Assembly (NCBI GenBank): GCA_044868295.1
Contig: JBIOWF010000191.1
Span: 1-43,491, forward strand
DNA from: JBIOWF01 sp044868295
GTDB lineage: Bacteria; Actinomycetota; Actinomycetes; Streptosporangiales; Streptosporangiaceae
Length of the DNA stretch: 43,491 bases
Direction of reading: 5' to 3'
Shown here: in pieces, positions 6,951 through 14,950 of the stretch
Position numbering within the stretch: the first letter of the stretch is position 1
Layout: each line of letters begins with the position of its first letter
The notes under the pieces: model-generated
Database searches by the model: none
Told to the model about the DNA's origin: nothing
The model's input: only the letters and a program-made list of their open reading frames with translations
Position numbers and translations under genes: made by a program

Positions 6951-8588
6951 TCACAGTGCGCGAATCGCCTCTGGTATCGCCTCCGCCACGTCCAGGGCGG
7001 CGATCGGCGCCTCCCCGTTTCGCGGGCCGGGCCCTCCCGCGGCCATCCGGGCGGCGAGGCCGTGGAGATAGGCCGCGCAGGAGGCGGCGTCATAACCGGT
7101 CAAACCACCGGAAAGCAGGGTGCCGGCGATGCCCGACAGCACGTCTCCCGTGCCGCCGGTGGCCAGCCACGGGGTGCCCGTCGTGTTGACCCGGACCGGC
7201 CGGTCCTCCTCGGCCACCAGGGTCGTCGAGCCCTTCAGCAGCACCGTGGCCCCGAGCTCGGCGGCGGCCCGCCGTACGTGCTCGATCCGCCGCGCCTCGA
7301 TCCTCTCCCGGGGCACGCCCAGCAGGCGGGACAGCTCCCCCGCGTGCGGCGTGAGCAGCGTCGGCGCGGCCCTGTGGAGCAGCGCCCGCTCCTCCGCGAC
7401 GATGGTCAGCCCGTCCGCGTCCACGAGCACGGGAACATCCGTGGCCAGGACCGCCCGGACGATCTCCCGCGCCTGCGGCCCGGTGCCGAGGCCCGGCCCC
7501 ACCACCCACGCCTGCACCCGCCCGACCTGGTCCAGCAAATTTTTACCCGGGCCCTTCGCGCCCGGCGGGCCGACGGACGAAGCGGATGAGGCGGACGAAG
7601 CCGATGAGGCGGACGAGCCCGATGAGGCGGACGAGCCCGATGAGGCGGCGCCCCCTGTACCCGATGAGCCGGACGCGCTGGACGTCTGTGGCGTGAGCAC
7701 CATCGTCACGGCCTCCGGCCAGCGGATCCTGACCTGCCGGACCGGCTCCTCCAGGCCCGCGAAGCGCACCATTCCCGCTCCGGCCCGTACGGCTCCGCCC
7801 ACCGAGAGCACGGCCGCGCCGGTGAACCTGTCGCTCCCCGCCGCGATCCCGACGACGCCCCGGCGGTACTTGTCGGACTCCGTGGCGGGCCGGGGCAGCA
7901 GATCGGCCACGTCGTCGCCCGTCAGCCCTGCGACGTCGGGATCCGGGAGGTGCGGCCCGAGGCCGATGTCCACGAGCTCGATCACACCCGCGAACGACGC
8001 GCCGGGATCGATCAGCAGACCGCTCTTGTACGCCCCGAACGTCACGGTCACCTGGGCCCTGACCACTGGCCCGTCCACCCGCCCGCTGCTCGCGTCCACC
8101 CCGCTCGGCACGTCCACCGCCACGACGAGGCCGGGCGCCTCGTTGGCCATCCTGGCCAGCGTCCCGTACGGCTCCTGCAGCGCCCCCGCGCCCCCGATGC
8201 CGACCAGCCCGTCCACGATGAGCTCGGCGCCCTCGATCAGCTGGCGAGCCGGCCCCGTGTCACCGAATTCGGTCGCCCGGCCGCCCGCCTGCCGCAGCGC
8301 CGCGAGGCCCCCTGCGTGGGTCCTCGATCCCGCGAGGATCGCGTCGACCCGGGCTCCCCTGCGGGCCAGCCGGGCGCCCGCGTGGAGCGCGTCGCCGCCG
8401 TTGTCCCCGCCGCCGATGAGCAGCACGACGCGGGAGCCGTACACCTTGCCGTGAAGCCCGCCGAGCACGCCGGCGCAGACGACGGCGAGACCGGCCGCGG
8501 CACGCTGCATGAGCGTCCCTCCGGGCAGCTTCGCCATGAGCGTCAGCTCGGCGGCCCTGATCTGGTCGGACGTGTACGCGGTACGCAT
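6951..8588 (-). CDS. nnr: Bifunctional NAD(P)H-hydrate epimerase / dehydratase
   Basis: Repairs hydrated NAD(P)H. The N-terminal YjeF_N epimerase domain (about residues 1-210) shows LIGGGDNGGDALHAGARLA and VAVDVPSGVDASSG. The C-terminal ADP-dependent dehydratase domain (carbohydrate-kinase fold) shows SDKYRRGVVGIAAGS, LLTPHAGELSRLLG and NTTGTPWLATGGTGDVLSGI. The ATG at 8588 is preceded by GGAGAC and gives a 545-residue protein. The dehydratase domain is interrupted by a Ser/Ala/Gly low-complexity stretch of about 40 residues (coded around 7560-7680) that the family normally lacks. The frame is kept through it. The gene lies between acpS and alr, the standard actinobacterial context. Confidence 0.94.
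   Translation of the reverse strand: MRTAYTSDQIRAAELTLMAKLPGGTLMQRAAAGLAVVCAGVLGGLHGKVYGSRVVLLIGGGDNGGDALHAGARLARRGARVDAILAGSRTHAGGLAALRQAGGRATEFGDTGPARQLIEGAELIVDGLVGIGGAGALQEPYGTLARMANEAPGLVVAVDVPSGVDASSGRVDGPVVRAQVTVTFGAYKSGLLIDPGASFAGVIELVDIGLGPHLPDPDVAGLTGDDVADLLPRPATESDKYRRGVVGIAAGSDRFTGAAVLSVGGAVRAGAGMVRFAGLEEPVRQVRIRWPEAVTMVLTPQTSSASGSSGTGGAASSGSSASSGSSASSASSASSASSVGPPGAKGPGKNLLDQVGRVQAWVVGPGLGTGPQAREIVRAVLATDVPVLVDADGLTIVAEERALLHRAAPTLLTPHAGELSRLLGVPRERIEARRIEHVRRAAAELGATVLLKGSTTLVAEEDRPVRVNTTGTPWLATGGTGDVLSGIAGTLLSGGLTGYDAASCAAYLHGLAARMAAGGPGPRNGEAPIAALDVAEAIPEAIRAL
7576..7647 (+). repeat. Eight 9-bp tandem units inside nnr
   Basis: Eight perfect-length nonamers alternate between GACGAAGCG/GACGAGCCC-type and GATGAGGCG units, forming an 18-bp higher-order repeat. 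In the nnr frame they encode Ser-Ser-Ala/Gly triplets. The array length is a multiple of three, so the frame is preserved; slippage could change the linker length. Confidence 0.9.
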
Positions 8589-8754
8589 GTCTCCGACGCT
8601 ATCCGCCGGAGATCGCGAGCGCGATGACCCCGGGGCGGGAAGCCGATCAGGGCGGCCCGGAAACAGGCTTGCGATCAAGGGCCGCGTGGCGCGGCTTCAC
8701 CCGAGCGGCACGTGACATCGACTTGCGTTGACCGCGGAACCTGTGAATCGAACC

Positions 8755-9105
8755 CTACGATTCGGCGATCACGTAGGCGATGGCCACTCCGCCGTCATGG
8801 CTAAGCGAGATGTGCCATCGCTCGACACCGAGCTCGCGGGCGACCTCCGCGACGCGGCCCGAGACGCGTAGGACCGGCCTGCCGTGCTCGCCCCTGACGA
8901 CCTCCGCCTCACGATGGCCCAGGCCGGGCGGGCAGCCGAGCGCCTTCCCCACCGCCTCCTTGGCCGCGAACCGCGCGGCCAGGGACCGCAGGGGCAGCTC
9001 CCGCTCGGCATCGGTGAACAGGCGGGCACGCAGGTTCGGGGTCCGCTCCAAGGTCGCGGCGAACCGAGCCATGTCCACCACGTCCACCCCGACTCCAATG
9101 ATCAC
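8755..9105 (-). CDS. acpS: Holo-[acyl-carrier-protein] synthase
   Basis: AcpS moves the 4'-phosphopantetheine group of CoA to apo-ACP. The 116-residue protein has the two family signatures: GVDVVDMARF with the metal ligand Asp8, and RFAAKEAVGKALG with Glu50. It ends with ISLSHDGGVAIAYVI. The start is GTG at 9105 with a weak GGCGG before it. Its position before nnr-alr matches other actinomycetes, and coaA, which makes the CoA donor, lies 1.9 kb away. The 166 nt between acpS and nnr contain no gene that I can see. Confidence 0.95.
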   Translation of the reverse strand: MIIGVGVDVVDMARFAATLERTPNLRARLFTDAERELPLRSLAARFAAKEAVGKALGCPPGLGHREAEVVRGEHGRPVLRVSGRVAEVARELGVERWHISLSHDGGVAIAYVIAES

Positions 9106-9139
9106 CCGCCCAGGGTACGCCCTACGCCCTCGTCACAAT

Positions 9140-9209
9140 GAACACACAAGGCCAGCGAAATGCCGGTATTACCCAGAGATGGGCATGGCCTCCCAGGCCC
9201 TGTGTGTTC
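9140..9209 (-). terminator. Long imperfect palindrome between phoX and acpS
   Basis: Arms 9140-9153 and 9196-9209 are complementary at 13 of 14 positions and flank a 42-nt loop that contains further short complementarities (ATGCC/GGCAT). It lies 27 nt after the phoX stop and could terminate that transcript, but there is no U-run. Confidence 0.45.
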
Positions 9210-9235
9210 AACGTGACGCGGCTCCGCACCAGTGG

Positions 9236-10657
9236 TCAGAAACCGCCCTTGTGCCAGGGGCCCCAGATGGCGAAGGAGACGCCCAGCTTGGACTGGACGT
9301 TCACATAGAGCGTGTGGCCGTCCGGGCCGAAGGTCGATCCGGCGAACTCGGCGCCGGAGTCGCCGCCCACCGGCTCCAGCCGGCCGAAGTCGAAGATCTC
9401 GCCCTTCCGGGTGAGGCCGCGCAGGAAGTTGTCGCCGTCGCCGTCCTCGCAGAGCACGAGCGTGCCTCTGCGGCTGGTCGTGATGTTGTCCGGCAGGTCG
9501 AGGGTGACCGCGCCGGGCGATTCGTAGAGCAGGCGAAGCCGCCCGCTCCAGGTGTCGTACGCGAAGATCTGGCCGCGCCCGTCACCGAAGCCCGCCGGCA
9601 GCGGCTCGGTCACGGGCGCTCCGCCCTGCGTGGAGACGAAGTAGATCGTGCCCGAGTCGTAGACCGCGCCCTCCAACCGGGAGAACAGCGCCGCCCCCTT
9701 CGCGCGGCCCTGCTTGCCGACGTACTGGATGGCCTCCTCGTTGGTCGGTTTGACGGCGAAGGTCGGGTCGGGGTCGTCGATGTCCACCCAGGAGGTCTCG
9801 AACGTCGCCCCGGCCGGGAGGCCGACGGACAGGTCCTTGTTGGGCGCGCCCTTGACGGCGAGCATCTGCAGCCTCCCGCCGTCCAGAATCTTGCCCGCGT
9901 GGAGCGGGTGCTTCGGCGGCACATAGCGGTAGAAGCCCGACGCGAATGCGAAGTTGTCCTCGGTAAGGTAGATCGCGCCGGAGATCGGGTCGAACGCCGC
10001 GGCCTCGTGGGCGAACCGGCCCGCCGAGCGGATCGGCTGGGCACTCACCGTCCCTTTGATCGGCACCTCGAAGATGTAGCCGTGCTTCTGCGCCAGCTTG
10101 GTGTTGTCCGCGCCGCTGAAGTCGTTGCCGACGTCGGGACCGTTGACGGTCTCCTCGCAGCTCACCCAGGCGCCCCACGGCATGAGGCCGCCCGAGCAGT
10201 TGTTCAGCGTGCCGTTCAGGCTGGGCCCGCTCTTGCGGACCTCACCGAACTTCGTGACCTGGAGCGTGATCGTGCCGCCGCCGCCCGCGGGGTCATATGC
10301 CGTGGACACGTCACCGAACGCGCCGACCGGCCCGCTGACCTCATGGTTCCGCACGAGGATCGCGGTGCCGTGGCGGCCGGGGAAGGCGGTCATGCCGTCG
10401 TGCCTGCCCGGAGTGGCCGTTCCGCCCTCGGTGAGCGGCTCGCCCACGGGATTGAACGAGCGATACTTGAATCCGTCGGGAAGTTGGAGCCGCACCGCCC
10501 CGTCCCGGAGATCGGTGACCGGCTTCAGCGGGCCGTAACCGCCGCCGGATCGGCGCGTGCCGGCCGTGCCCGCCGCCGCGACGCCGGTGAACGGACCGCC
10601 GAACAGGGCCGCGCCCGCGGCGGCGGCGCTACCGGCGAGGAAACGACGTCGATCCAT
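9236..10657 (-). CDS. PhoX-type (DUF839) phosphatase with Tat signal
   Basis: A 473-residue exported protein of the PhoX/DUF839 family, which includes Ca/Fe-dependent alkaline phosphatases. The twin-arginine signal is MDRRRFLAGS followed by an Ala/Gly-rich hydrophobic stretch. Family motifs are VRNHEVSG (Asn104-His105-Glu106), NNCSGGLMPWGAWVSCEET (Cys154, Cys167, Glu168), GRFAHEAAAFDP, YLTEDN, LEGAVYD and LCEDGDGDNFLRG. Phosphatase activity is inferred from the family. It is divergent from coaA, and the shared upstream region has degenerate GTTCAC-like repeats that could be a PHO box. In streptomycetes glmS usually occupies this interval; here there is no glmS. Confidence 0.88.
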   Translation of the reverse strand: MDRRRFLAGSAAAAGAALFGGPFTGVAAAGTAGTRRSGGGYGPLKPVTDLRDGAVRLQLPDGFKYRSFNPVGEPLTEGGTATPGRHDGMTAFPGRHGTAILVRNHEVSGPVGAFGDVSTAYDPAGGGGTITLQVTKFGEVRKSGPSLNGTLNNCSGGLMPWGAWVSCEETVNGPDVGNDFSGADNTKLAQKHGYIFEVPIKGTVSAQPIRSAGRFAHEAAAFDPISGAIYLTEDNFAFASGFYRYVPPKHPLHAGKILDGGRLQMLAVKGAPNKDLSVGLPAGATFETSWVDIDDPDPTFAVKPTNEEAIQYVGKQGRAKGAALFSRLEGAVYDSGTIYFVSTQGGAPVTEPLPAGFGDGRGQIFAYDTWSGRLRLLYESPGAVTLDLPDNITTSRRGTLVLCEDGDGDNFLRGLTRKGEIFDFGRLEPVGGDSGAEFAGSTFGPDGHTLYVNVQSKLGVSFAIWGPWHKGGF

Positions 10658-10685
10658 GGCTGACTCCCGATCAAGACCCGGTACG

Positions 10686-10728
10686 GTTCACGCAAACGTT
10701 AGCCCTGCGTCACCGGCCGTCCATATGG
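10686..10728 (+). promoter_or_regulatory. Possible degenerate PHO box upstream of phoX
   Basis: Four GT(T/C)-led units start at 10686 (GTTCACGCAAA), 10698 (GTTAGCCCTG), 10709 (GTCACCGGCC) and 10719. They are spaced 12, 11 and 10 bp apart, close to the 11-bp period of actinobacterial PhoP boxes (GTTCACC-type). Only the first unit matches well, and the orientation is opposite to phoX. Confidence 0.25.
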
Positions 10729-10981
10729 CATATATCGACAAGCCACCTTGACTGAATGATGCGGGGCAAGCCAGGCACGCGTTCCCACTTCCCGAGAAAA
10801 GTAATCCATCGATTTTTATCCACAGGCTGTGCAAATCCATCAGGGTGTGCCAATCCGCCTCACATCCTCCACCGCAGTTCGGGGATTCACGTCCCGGACC
10901 GCGCCGCCAAAGCCTTCCCGGACCGCGCCGCGAAAGGGGCGGCGTGCGGCGGTCAAGAACCCGTTAGTAGGCTTGGCCGAC

Positions 10982-11905
10982 GTGGCAGATGGGGACGCGT
11001 ATGTCGAGCTCAGCCGAGCCCAGTGGCGGGATCTGCGGAAAAGCACGCCGCTGACGCTGACGGAGGCGGAGCTGGAGGAGCTGCGCGGCGTCGACGACCC
11101 GATCGACCTCGCGGAGGTCACCGACATCTACCTGCCGCTCACCCGGCTGCTCAACCTCCACTTCACCGGCTCCCGGCAGCGCAGCGCGACCGTCGGCGCG
11201 TTCCTCGGCGAGCGCGCCGAGCGCGTGCCGTACATCCTGGGGATCGCGGGAAGCGTCGCGGTCGGCAAGTCGACGACGGCGCGCCTGCTGCACACGCTGC
11301 TGGCCCGCTGGCCGGAGCACCCGCGCGTCGAACTGATCACCACGGACAGCTTCCTGCACCCCAACAAGGTGCTGGAAGACCGCGGGATCATGCACCGCAA
11401 GGGATTCCCCGAGAGCTACGACCGGCGGGCGCTCGTGCGCTTCGTGGCCGACGTGAAGGCGGGCCGGCCCTCGGTCGACGCGCCGGTGTACAGCCACCTT
11501 GAATACGACATCGTGCCCGGCGCGGTCCACACGGTGCACCGGCCTGACATCCTGATCGTCGAGGGCCTCAACGTCCTGCAGCCGGCGCCGCCGACCGCGC
11601 TGGCGGTCAATGACTACTTCGACTTCTCGATCTATGTGGACGCCAAGGTCGAGGACATCCGCGACTGGTACGTCGACCGTTTCCACAAGCTCCGCCGTAC
11701 GGCGTTCGCGGATCCCAAGTCGTACTTCAAACACCTCGCCGAGCTCTCGGAGGAGGAGGCCACCACGTTCGCCAGGAACATCTGGCGGGACATCAACGAG
11801 CGCAATCTCGTGGAGAACATCGTCCCGACCCGTGGCCGCGCGGGCCTGATCCTCCGTAAGGGCCCCGACCATTCCGTCCGCCGGATACGGCTGCGCCGTA
11901 CCTAG
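10982..11905 (+). CDS. coaA: Type I pantothenate kinase
   Basis: CoaA phosphorylates pantothenate, the first and regulated step of coenzyme A synthesis. The P-loop is GIAGSVAVGKSTTARLL, followed by LITTDSFLHPN, RKGFPESYD, YSHLEYDIV, ILIVEGLNVLQ and DFSIYVDAKVEDIRDWYVDRF, all typical of the type I enzyme. The frame is open back to an ATG at 10829, but homologues begin near YVELSRAQWR. GTG 10982 gives 307 residues and is preceded 8 nt upstream by TAGGCT, a plausible -10 element, so a leaderless or near-leaderless transcript is possible. The exact start is uncertain. Confidence 0.94.
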   Translation: MADGDAYVELSRAQWRDLRKSTPLTLTEAELEELRGVDDPIDLAEVTDIYLPLTRLLNLHFTGSRQRSATVGAFLGERAERVPYILGIAGSVAVGKSTTARLLHTLLARWPEHPRVELITTDSFLHPNKVLEDRGIMHRKGFPESYDRRALVRFVADVKAGRPSVDAPVYSHLEYDIVPGAVHTVHRPDILIVEGLNVLQPAPPTALAVNDYFDFSIYVDAKVEDIRDWYVDRFHKLRRTAFADPKSYFKHLAELSEEEATTFARNIWRDINERNLVENIVPTRGRAGLILRKGPDHSVRRIRLRRT

Positions 11906-11952
11906 GTCCGCCTCGCACGGAGACGGCGCATACCTCGGGAGGACTGACAACT

Positions 11953-11969
11953 CCTCCGTATGACGGAGG
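11953..11969 (+). terminator. Short hairpin after coaA
   Basis: CCTCCG TATGA CGGAGG forms a 6-bp GC stem between coaA and the ABC operon. The flanking GAGGAC/GTCCTC offers a competing pairing. There is no U-run; terminator or attenuator. Confidence 0.4.
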
Positions 11970-11989
11970 TCCTCGGCGTTTCCGCTGGG

Positions 11990-11995
11990 TAGGGT
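11990..11995 (+). promoter_or_regulatory. Candidate -10 element, leaderless start of ABC operon
   Basis: TAGGGT (TANNNT type) ends 6 nt before the ATG at 12002. No Shine-Dalgarno lies between them, so transcription would start at or next to the A of the ATG. No clear -35 is seen. Confidence 0.45.
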
Positions 11996-12001
11996 GCGAT
12001 C

Positions 12002-12952
12002 ATGACAGTGTCGGAGGCGACTCCCGAACCGGTGGGCATCCGGACGGGCGCCACCACCATCGCGACCGAGGGCCTGACCAAGCGCTTCCCTCGGGTGACC
12101 GCGCTCGACCAGCTCACCGTCACGGCCGGGACCGGCGTGACCGGCCTGGTGGGTGCCAACGGCGCGGGCAAGTCCACGCTGATAAAGATCCTGCTCGGCT
12201 TGGTCCCGCCGACCGCCGGGCGGGCGTCGGTGCTGGGCATGGACGCGGCCACGCGCGGCATGGAGATCCGGCGGGCAGTCGGCTACATGCCCGAACACGA
12301 CTGCCTGCCACCGGACATGTCGGCCACCGAGTTCGTCGTGCACCTGGCTCAGATGTCCGGTCTGCCGCGAACCGCCGCGCGCGAGCGCGCCGCCGACACG
12401 CTCCGGCACGTCGGCCTGCACGAGGAGCGCTACCGGCCGATCGGCGGCTATTCGACCGGCATGCGGCAGCGCGTCAAGCTCGCCCAGGCCCTGGTCCACG
12501 ACCCACGGCTGGTCTTCCTGGACGAGCCCACCAACGGCCTCGACCCGCAGGGCCGCGACGACATGCTCGCCCTGATCCGGCGCATCGGCACCGATTTCGG
12601 CATCAGCGTGCTCGTCACGTCACACCTGCTCGGCGAGCTCGAACGGGTCTGCGACCACGTGATCGTGATCGACGGCGGGACGCTCCTGCGATCGTCGGCG
12701 ATCGGTGAGTTCACCCAGACCACCCAGTCCATCGTGATCGAGGTGGAGGACGGGGTCGAGCCGCTGGCCGCCCGGCTCACGCAGGCCGGGGAGTCGGTCG
12801 CGGTGCGGGGGCGGCTGCTGACCGTCGAGGTCGGCTCGGAGCAGACCTTCGACGCGGTCCGGGACGCGGTGTGCGATCTGGGACTGGGCCTCGTCCGGCT
12901 GGAGCAGCGCCGTGGCCACATTGAGGACGTGTTCAAGGAGCCGGCGGCATGA
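12002..12952 (+). CDS. ABC transporter ATP-binding protein (first of two)
   Basis: A 316-residue ABC ATPase. Walker A is GANGAGKST, the signature is YSTGMRQRVKLA, Walker B is LVFLDEPTNGLDP, and the switch His is in VTSHLLGELERV. After the ATPase domain there is a C-terminal extension of about 80 residues, as in ABC-2 exporters. Its stop overlaps the next start by 4 nt (ATGA), so it is coupled to the permease at 12949. Substrate unknown. ABC-2 systems of this layout export lipids, antibiotics or other small molecules, or act in envelope maintenance; nothing here chooses among these. Confidence 0.93.
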   Translation: MTVSEATPEPVGIRTGATTIATEGLTKRFPRVTALDQLTVTAGTGVTGLVGANGAGKSTLIKILLGLVPPTAGRASVLGMDAATRGMEIRRAVGYMPEHDCLPPDMSATEFVVHLAQMSGLPRTAARERAADTLRHVGLHEERYRPIGGYSTGMRQRVKLAQALVHDPRLVFLDEPTNGLDPQGRDDMLALIRRIGTDFGISVLVTSHLLGELERVCDHVIVIDGGTLLRSSAIGEFTQTTQSIVIEVEDGVEPLAARLTQAGESVAVRGRLLTVEVGSEQTFDAVRDAVCDLGLGLVRLEQRRGHIEDVFKEPAA

Positions 12953-13950
12953 CGGACCGATCAGAGCAACCGTTCGCGACGCCGGACCCGGCGTCAGATG
13001 GCAATTCGGGCACAACGCCTCATCTGGCGACCCGCACGGACACCGCCACGCGGGCGATGAGCGTGCCGGGCCTGCCGGGCCACATGCCGACGGACGCGGC
13101 GGTCATCCACGACATCGGCTACCGGCGCTACGAGGGCCCCCGGTTCGGGCACGGGCGCGCCACCGTGGCGCTCGCCGTCCACAGCCTCCGCGGCGCGTTC
13201 GGCCTGGGCCGTACAGCCCGCGCGAAGATCATGCCGTTCCTGCTGGCGGGCATCATGCTGCTGCCCGCCGTCGTCTCCATCGCGGTCATGGCGCTGCTCA
13301 AGGAGCGGCCGCTGCCCTACCCTGCCTACGGGGTCACCATGCAGGCCGTGCTGGGCATCTTCCTCGCCGCGCAGTCGCCCTACCTGGTCGCGCCCGACCT
13401 GCGGTTCCGCGTCCTGCCGCTCTACCTGTCCCGCCCGGTCACCGTCGCGGACTACGTGAGCGCCAAGCTGGCCGCGATGACCGCGGCGATGTTCGTGCTG
13501 CTGGCCGTGCCGCTCACCCTGCTGTTCGCGGGCGAGCTGCTGGTCGATCTCGACGGCCCCCCGCACACCTCCGAGTTCCTCGCGAGCCTGGCGGGGGCGG
13601 CCGTCTACGCGGTCCTGCTCGCGTCGATCGGCCTCGCGCTGGCCTCCCTCACACCGCGCCGTGGCCTCGGCGTCGCGTCGGTGATCGCGTTCTACCTGTT
13701 CGCCTCCGCGGTCTCCGCCGTCTTCTTCGGCGTGCTCATGTCGGTCGGCCGGGAGACCGCCGCCAAGTGGGCGATGCTGATCAACCCGTTCTTCCTCGTC
13801 GACGCCGTGCAGGTCGCGGTGTTCGGCACCGAACCGTCCAACGGGGAGGGCTACCCGCCGGGGCCGTGGCCGGGGCTGATCACCGCCGCGGTGATCGCCC
13901 TCGCGGTGACCGGCCTGGTCCTGCGCTATCGGAAGGCCGCCTCGTCATGA
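12949..13950 (+). CDS. ABC-2 type permease (first of two)
   Basis: A 333-residue integral membrane protein with a long polar N-terminal tail (about residues 1-90) before the first membrane segment (KIMPFLLAGIMLLPAVVSIA). About six hydrophobic segments follow. The motif YLVAPDLRFRVLPLYLSRPVTVADYVSAKL matches the ABC-2 cytoplasmic loop (family form: SRPVSR..YVLGK). Both ends overlap neighbours by ATGA, so the gene is translated in step with the two ATPases. It should form the channel with the ATPase at 12002. Confidence 0.88.
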   Translation: MTDRSEQPFATPDPASDGNSGTTPHLATRTDTATRAMSVPGLPGHMPTDAAVIHDIGYRRYEGPRFGHGRATVALAVHSLRGAFGLGRTARAKIMPFLLAGIMLLPAVVSIAVMALLKERPLPYPAYGVTMQAVLGIFLAAQSPYLVAPDLRFRVLPLYLSRPVTVADYVSAKLAAMTAAMFVLLAVPLTLLFAGELLVDLDGPPHTSEFLASLAGAAVYAVLLASIGLALASLTPRRGLGVASVIAFYLFASAVSAVFFGVLMSVGRETAAKWAMLINPFFLVDAVQVAVFGTEPSNGEGYPPGPWPGLITAAVIALAVTGLVLRYRKAASS

Positions 13951-14897
13951 CCATCACCACCGCCCCGCCGGTGACCCGGCAGGGCATCGTCGGGCTGAGC
14001 CAGGTCTCCCGCTGGTACGGCAACGTGGTCGCCGTGAACGACGTCTCGATGACGATCGGGCCGGGCGTCACCGGCCTGCTCGGCCCGAACGGCGCGGGCA
14101 AGTCCACGCTGCTGCACATCATGGCGGGCTTCCTCGCCCCGTCGAACGGCACCGCCACGCTGAACGGGCAGCCCATCTGGCGCAACCACGAGATCTACCG
14201 GCTGGTCGGGCTGGTGCCGGAGAAGGAGGCCGTCTACGGCTTCCTCACCGGCTGGCAGTTCGTGCTCTCCGCCGCCCGGCTGCACGGCCTGCCCGCACCT
14301 CGAGAGGCCGCCGTCAGAGCTCTGGACCTGGTCGAGATGACGGACGCCAAGGACCGCAGGATCGAGACCTACTCCAAAGGCATGCGGCAGCGGGTCAAGG
14401 TGGCCGCCGCGCTGGTGCACGACCCGCAGGTCCTGCTGCTCGACGAGCCGTTCAACGGCATGGACCCCCGCCAGCGGCTCCACCTCATGGACCTCGTCCG
14501 GCGCATGGGCGCGGAAGGCCGGACGATCCTGTTCAGCTCGCACATCCTGGAGGAGGTGGAGCGGGTCGCCCAGCAGATCGAGGTCCTGGTCTCGGGGCGG
14601 CACGCGGCCTCGGGCGACTTCCGGGAGATCCGCCGCCTGATGACCGACCGGCCGCATCTCTTCCGCGTCCGGTCCAGCGACGACCGGCGGCTCGCCGCCG
14701 CGCTGATCGCCGACGCCTCGTCCGGGGCGGTCTCCCTCACCGAGAAGGGCCTGGAGGTCCAGGCGGTGGACTTCCGCCGATTCACATGGCTGCTGCCGAG
14801 GGTGGCCCGTGACATCGGAGTGCGCCTCTGGCAGGTCTCCCCCACCGACGAGGACCTGGAGAGCGTGTTCTCCTACCTCATCAGGAGTTCCCGATGA
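13947..14897 (+). CDS. ABC transporter ATP-binding protein (second of two)
   Basis: A 316-residue ABC ATPase, paralogous to the one at 12002. Walker A is GPNGAGKST, the signature YSKGMRQRVKVA, Walker B VLLLDEPFNGMDP, and the H-loop FSSHILEEVERV. The open frame extends far upstream through the permease gene in another phase. The real start is ATG 13947, overlapping the permease stop by 4 nt and giving the normal N-terminus (MTITTAPPVTRQGIVGLSQV). It should pair with the permease at 14947. The two share equal length and a similar C-terminal extension, which suggests an old duplication of the ATPase/permease unit. Confidence 0.93.
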   Translation: MTITTAPPVTRQGIVGLSQVSRWYGNVVAVNDVSMTIGPGVTGLLGPNGAGKSTLLHIMAGFLAPSNGTATLNGQPIWRNHEIYRLVGLVPEKEAVYGFLTGWQFVLSAARLHGLPAPREAAVRALDLVEMTDAKDRRIETYSKGMRQRVKVAAALVHDPQVLLLDEPFNGMDPRQRLHLMDLVRRMGAEGRTILFSSHILEEVERVAQQIEVLVSGRHAASGDFREIRRLMTDRPHLFRVRSSDDRRLAAALIADASSGAVSLTEKGLEVQAVDFRRFTWLLPRVARDIGVRLWQVSPTDEDLESVFSYLIRSSR

Positions 14898-14950
14898 ACC
14901 CGCAAGCGCCGACCACGCCTGAGAGCAGCCGAGCGGAGCGAGACCAATGA
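14894..14950 (+). CDS. 18-codon mini-ORF linking ABC ATPase and permease
   Basis: ATG at 14894 overlaps the ATPase stop (ATGA) and has a strong AGGAG 6 nt upstream. The frame reads MNPQAPTTPESSRAERDQ and stops with a TGA that overlaps the permease ATG at 14947 (ATGA). It could be a short coupling peptide that carries ribosomes across the 49-nt gap. It could also be a leftover N-terminus of the permease after a frameshift. No homology is known to me. Confidence 0.4.
   Translation: MNPQAPTTPESSRAERDQ

Noticed and set aside
7576..7647. CRISPR-like array
   Set aside because: The 9-bp units are contiguous with no spacers and stay in the nnr frame; it is a coding microsatellite.
5807..8454. Long plus-strand open frames opposite alr and nnr (460 and 444 codons)
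   Set aside because: They are antisense to enzymes with intact motifs, encode Arg/Pro/Ala-rich sequence without domains, and are expected from high GC at third positions.
8735..8760. tRNA T-loop-like sequence near the acpS stop
   Set aside because: GGTTCGATTC-like bases are present, but no acceptor, D or anticodon arms can be built around them, and the stretch includes the acpS stop.
8780..10663. 627-codon plus-strand frame across acpS and phoX
   Set aside because: It spans two well-supported minus-strand genes and the gap between them; composition only.
12912..13946. N-terminal extension of about 345 codons on the second ABC ATPase
   Set aside because: It overlaps the permease in another phase, is Arg/Ala/Gly-rich, and the ATG at 13947 gives the normal ATPase N-terminus with an ATGA overlap.
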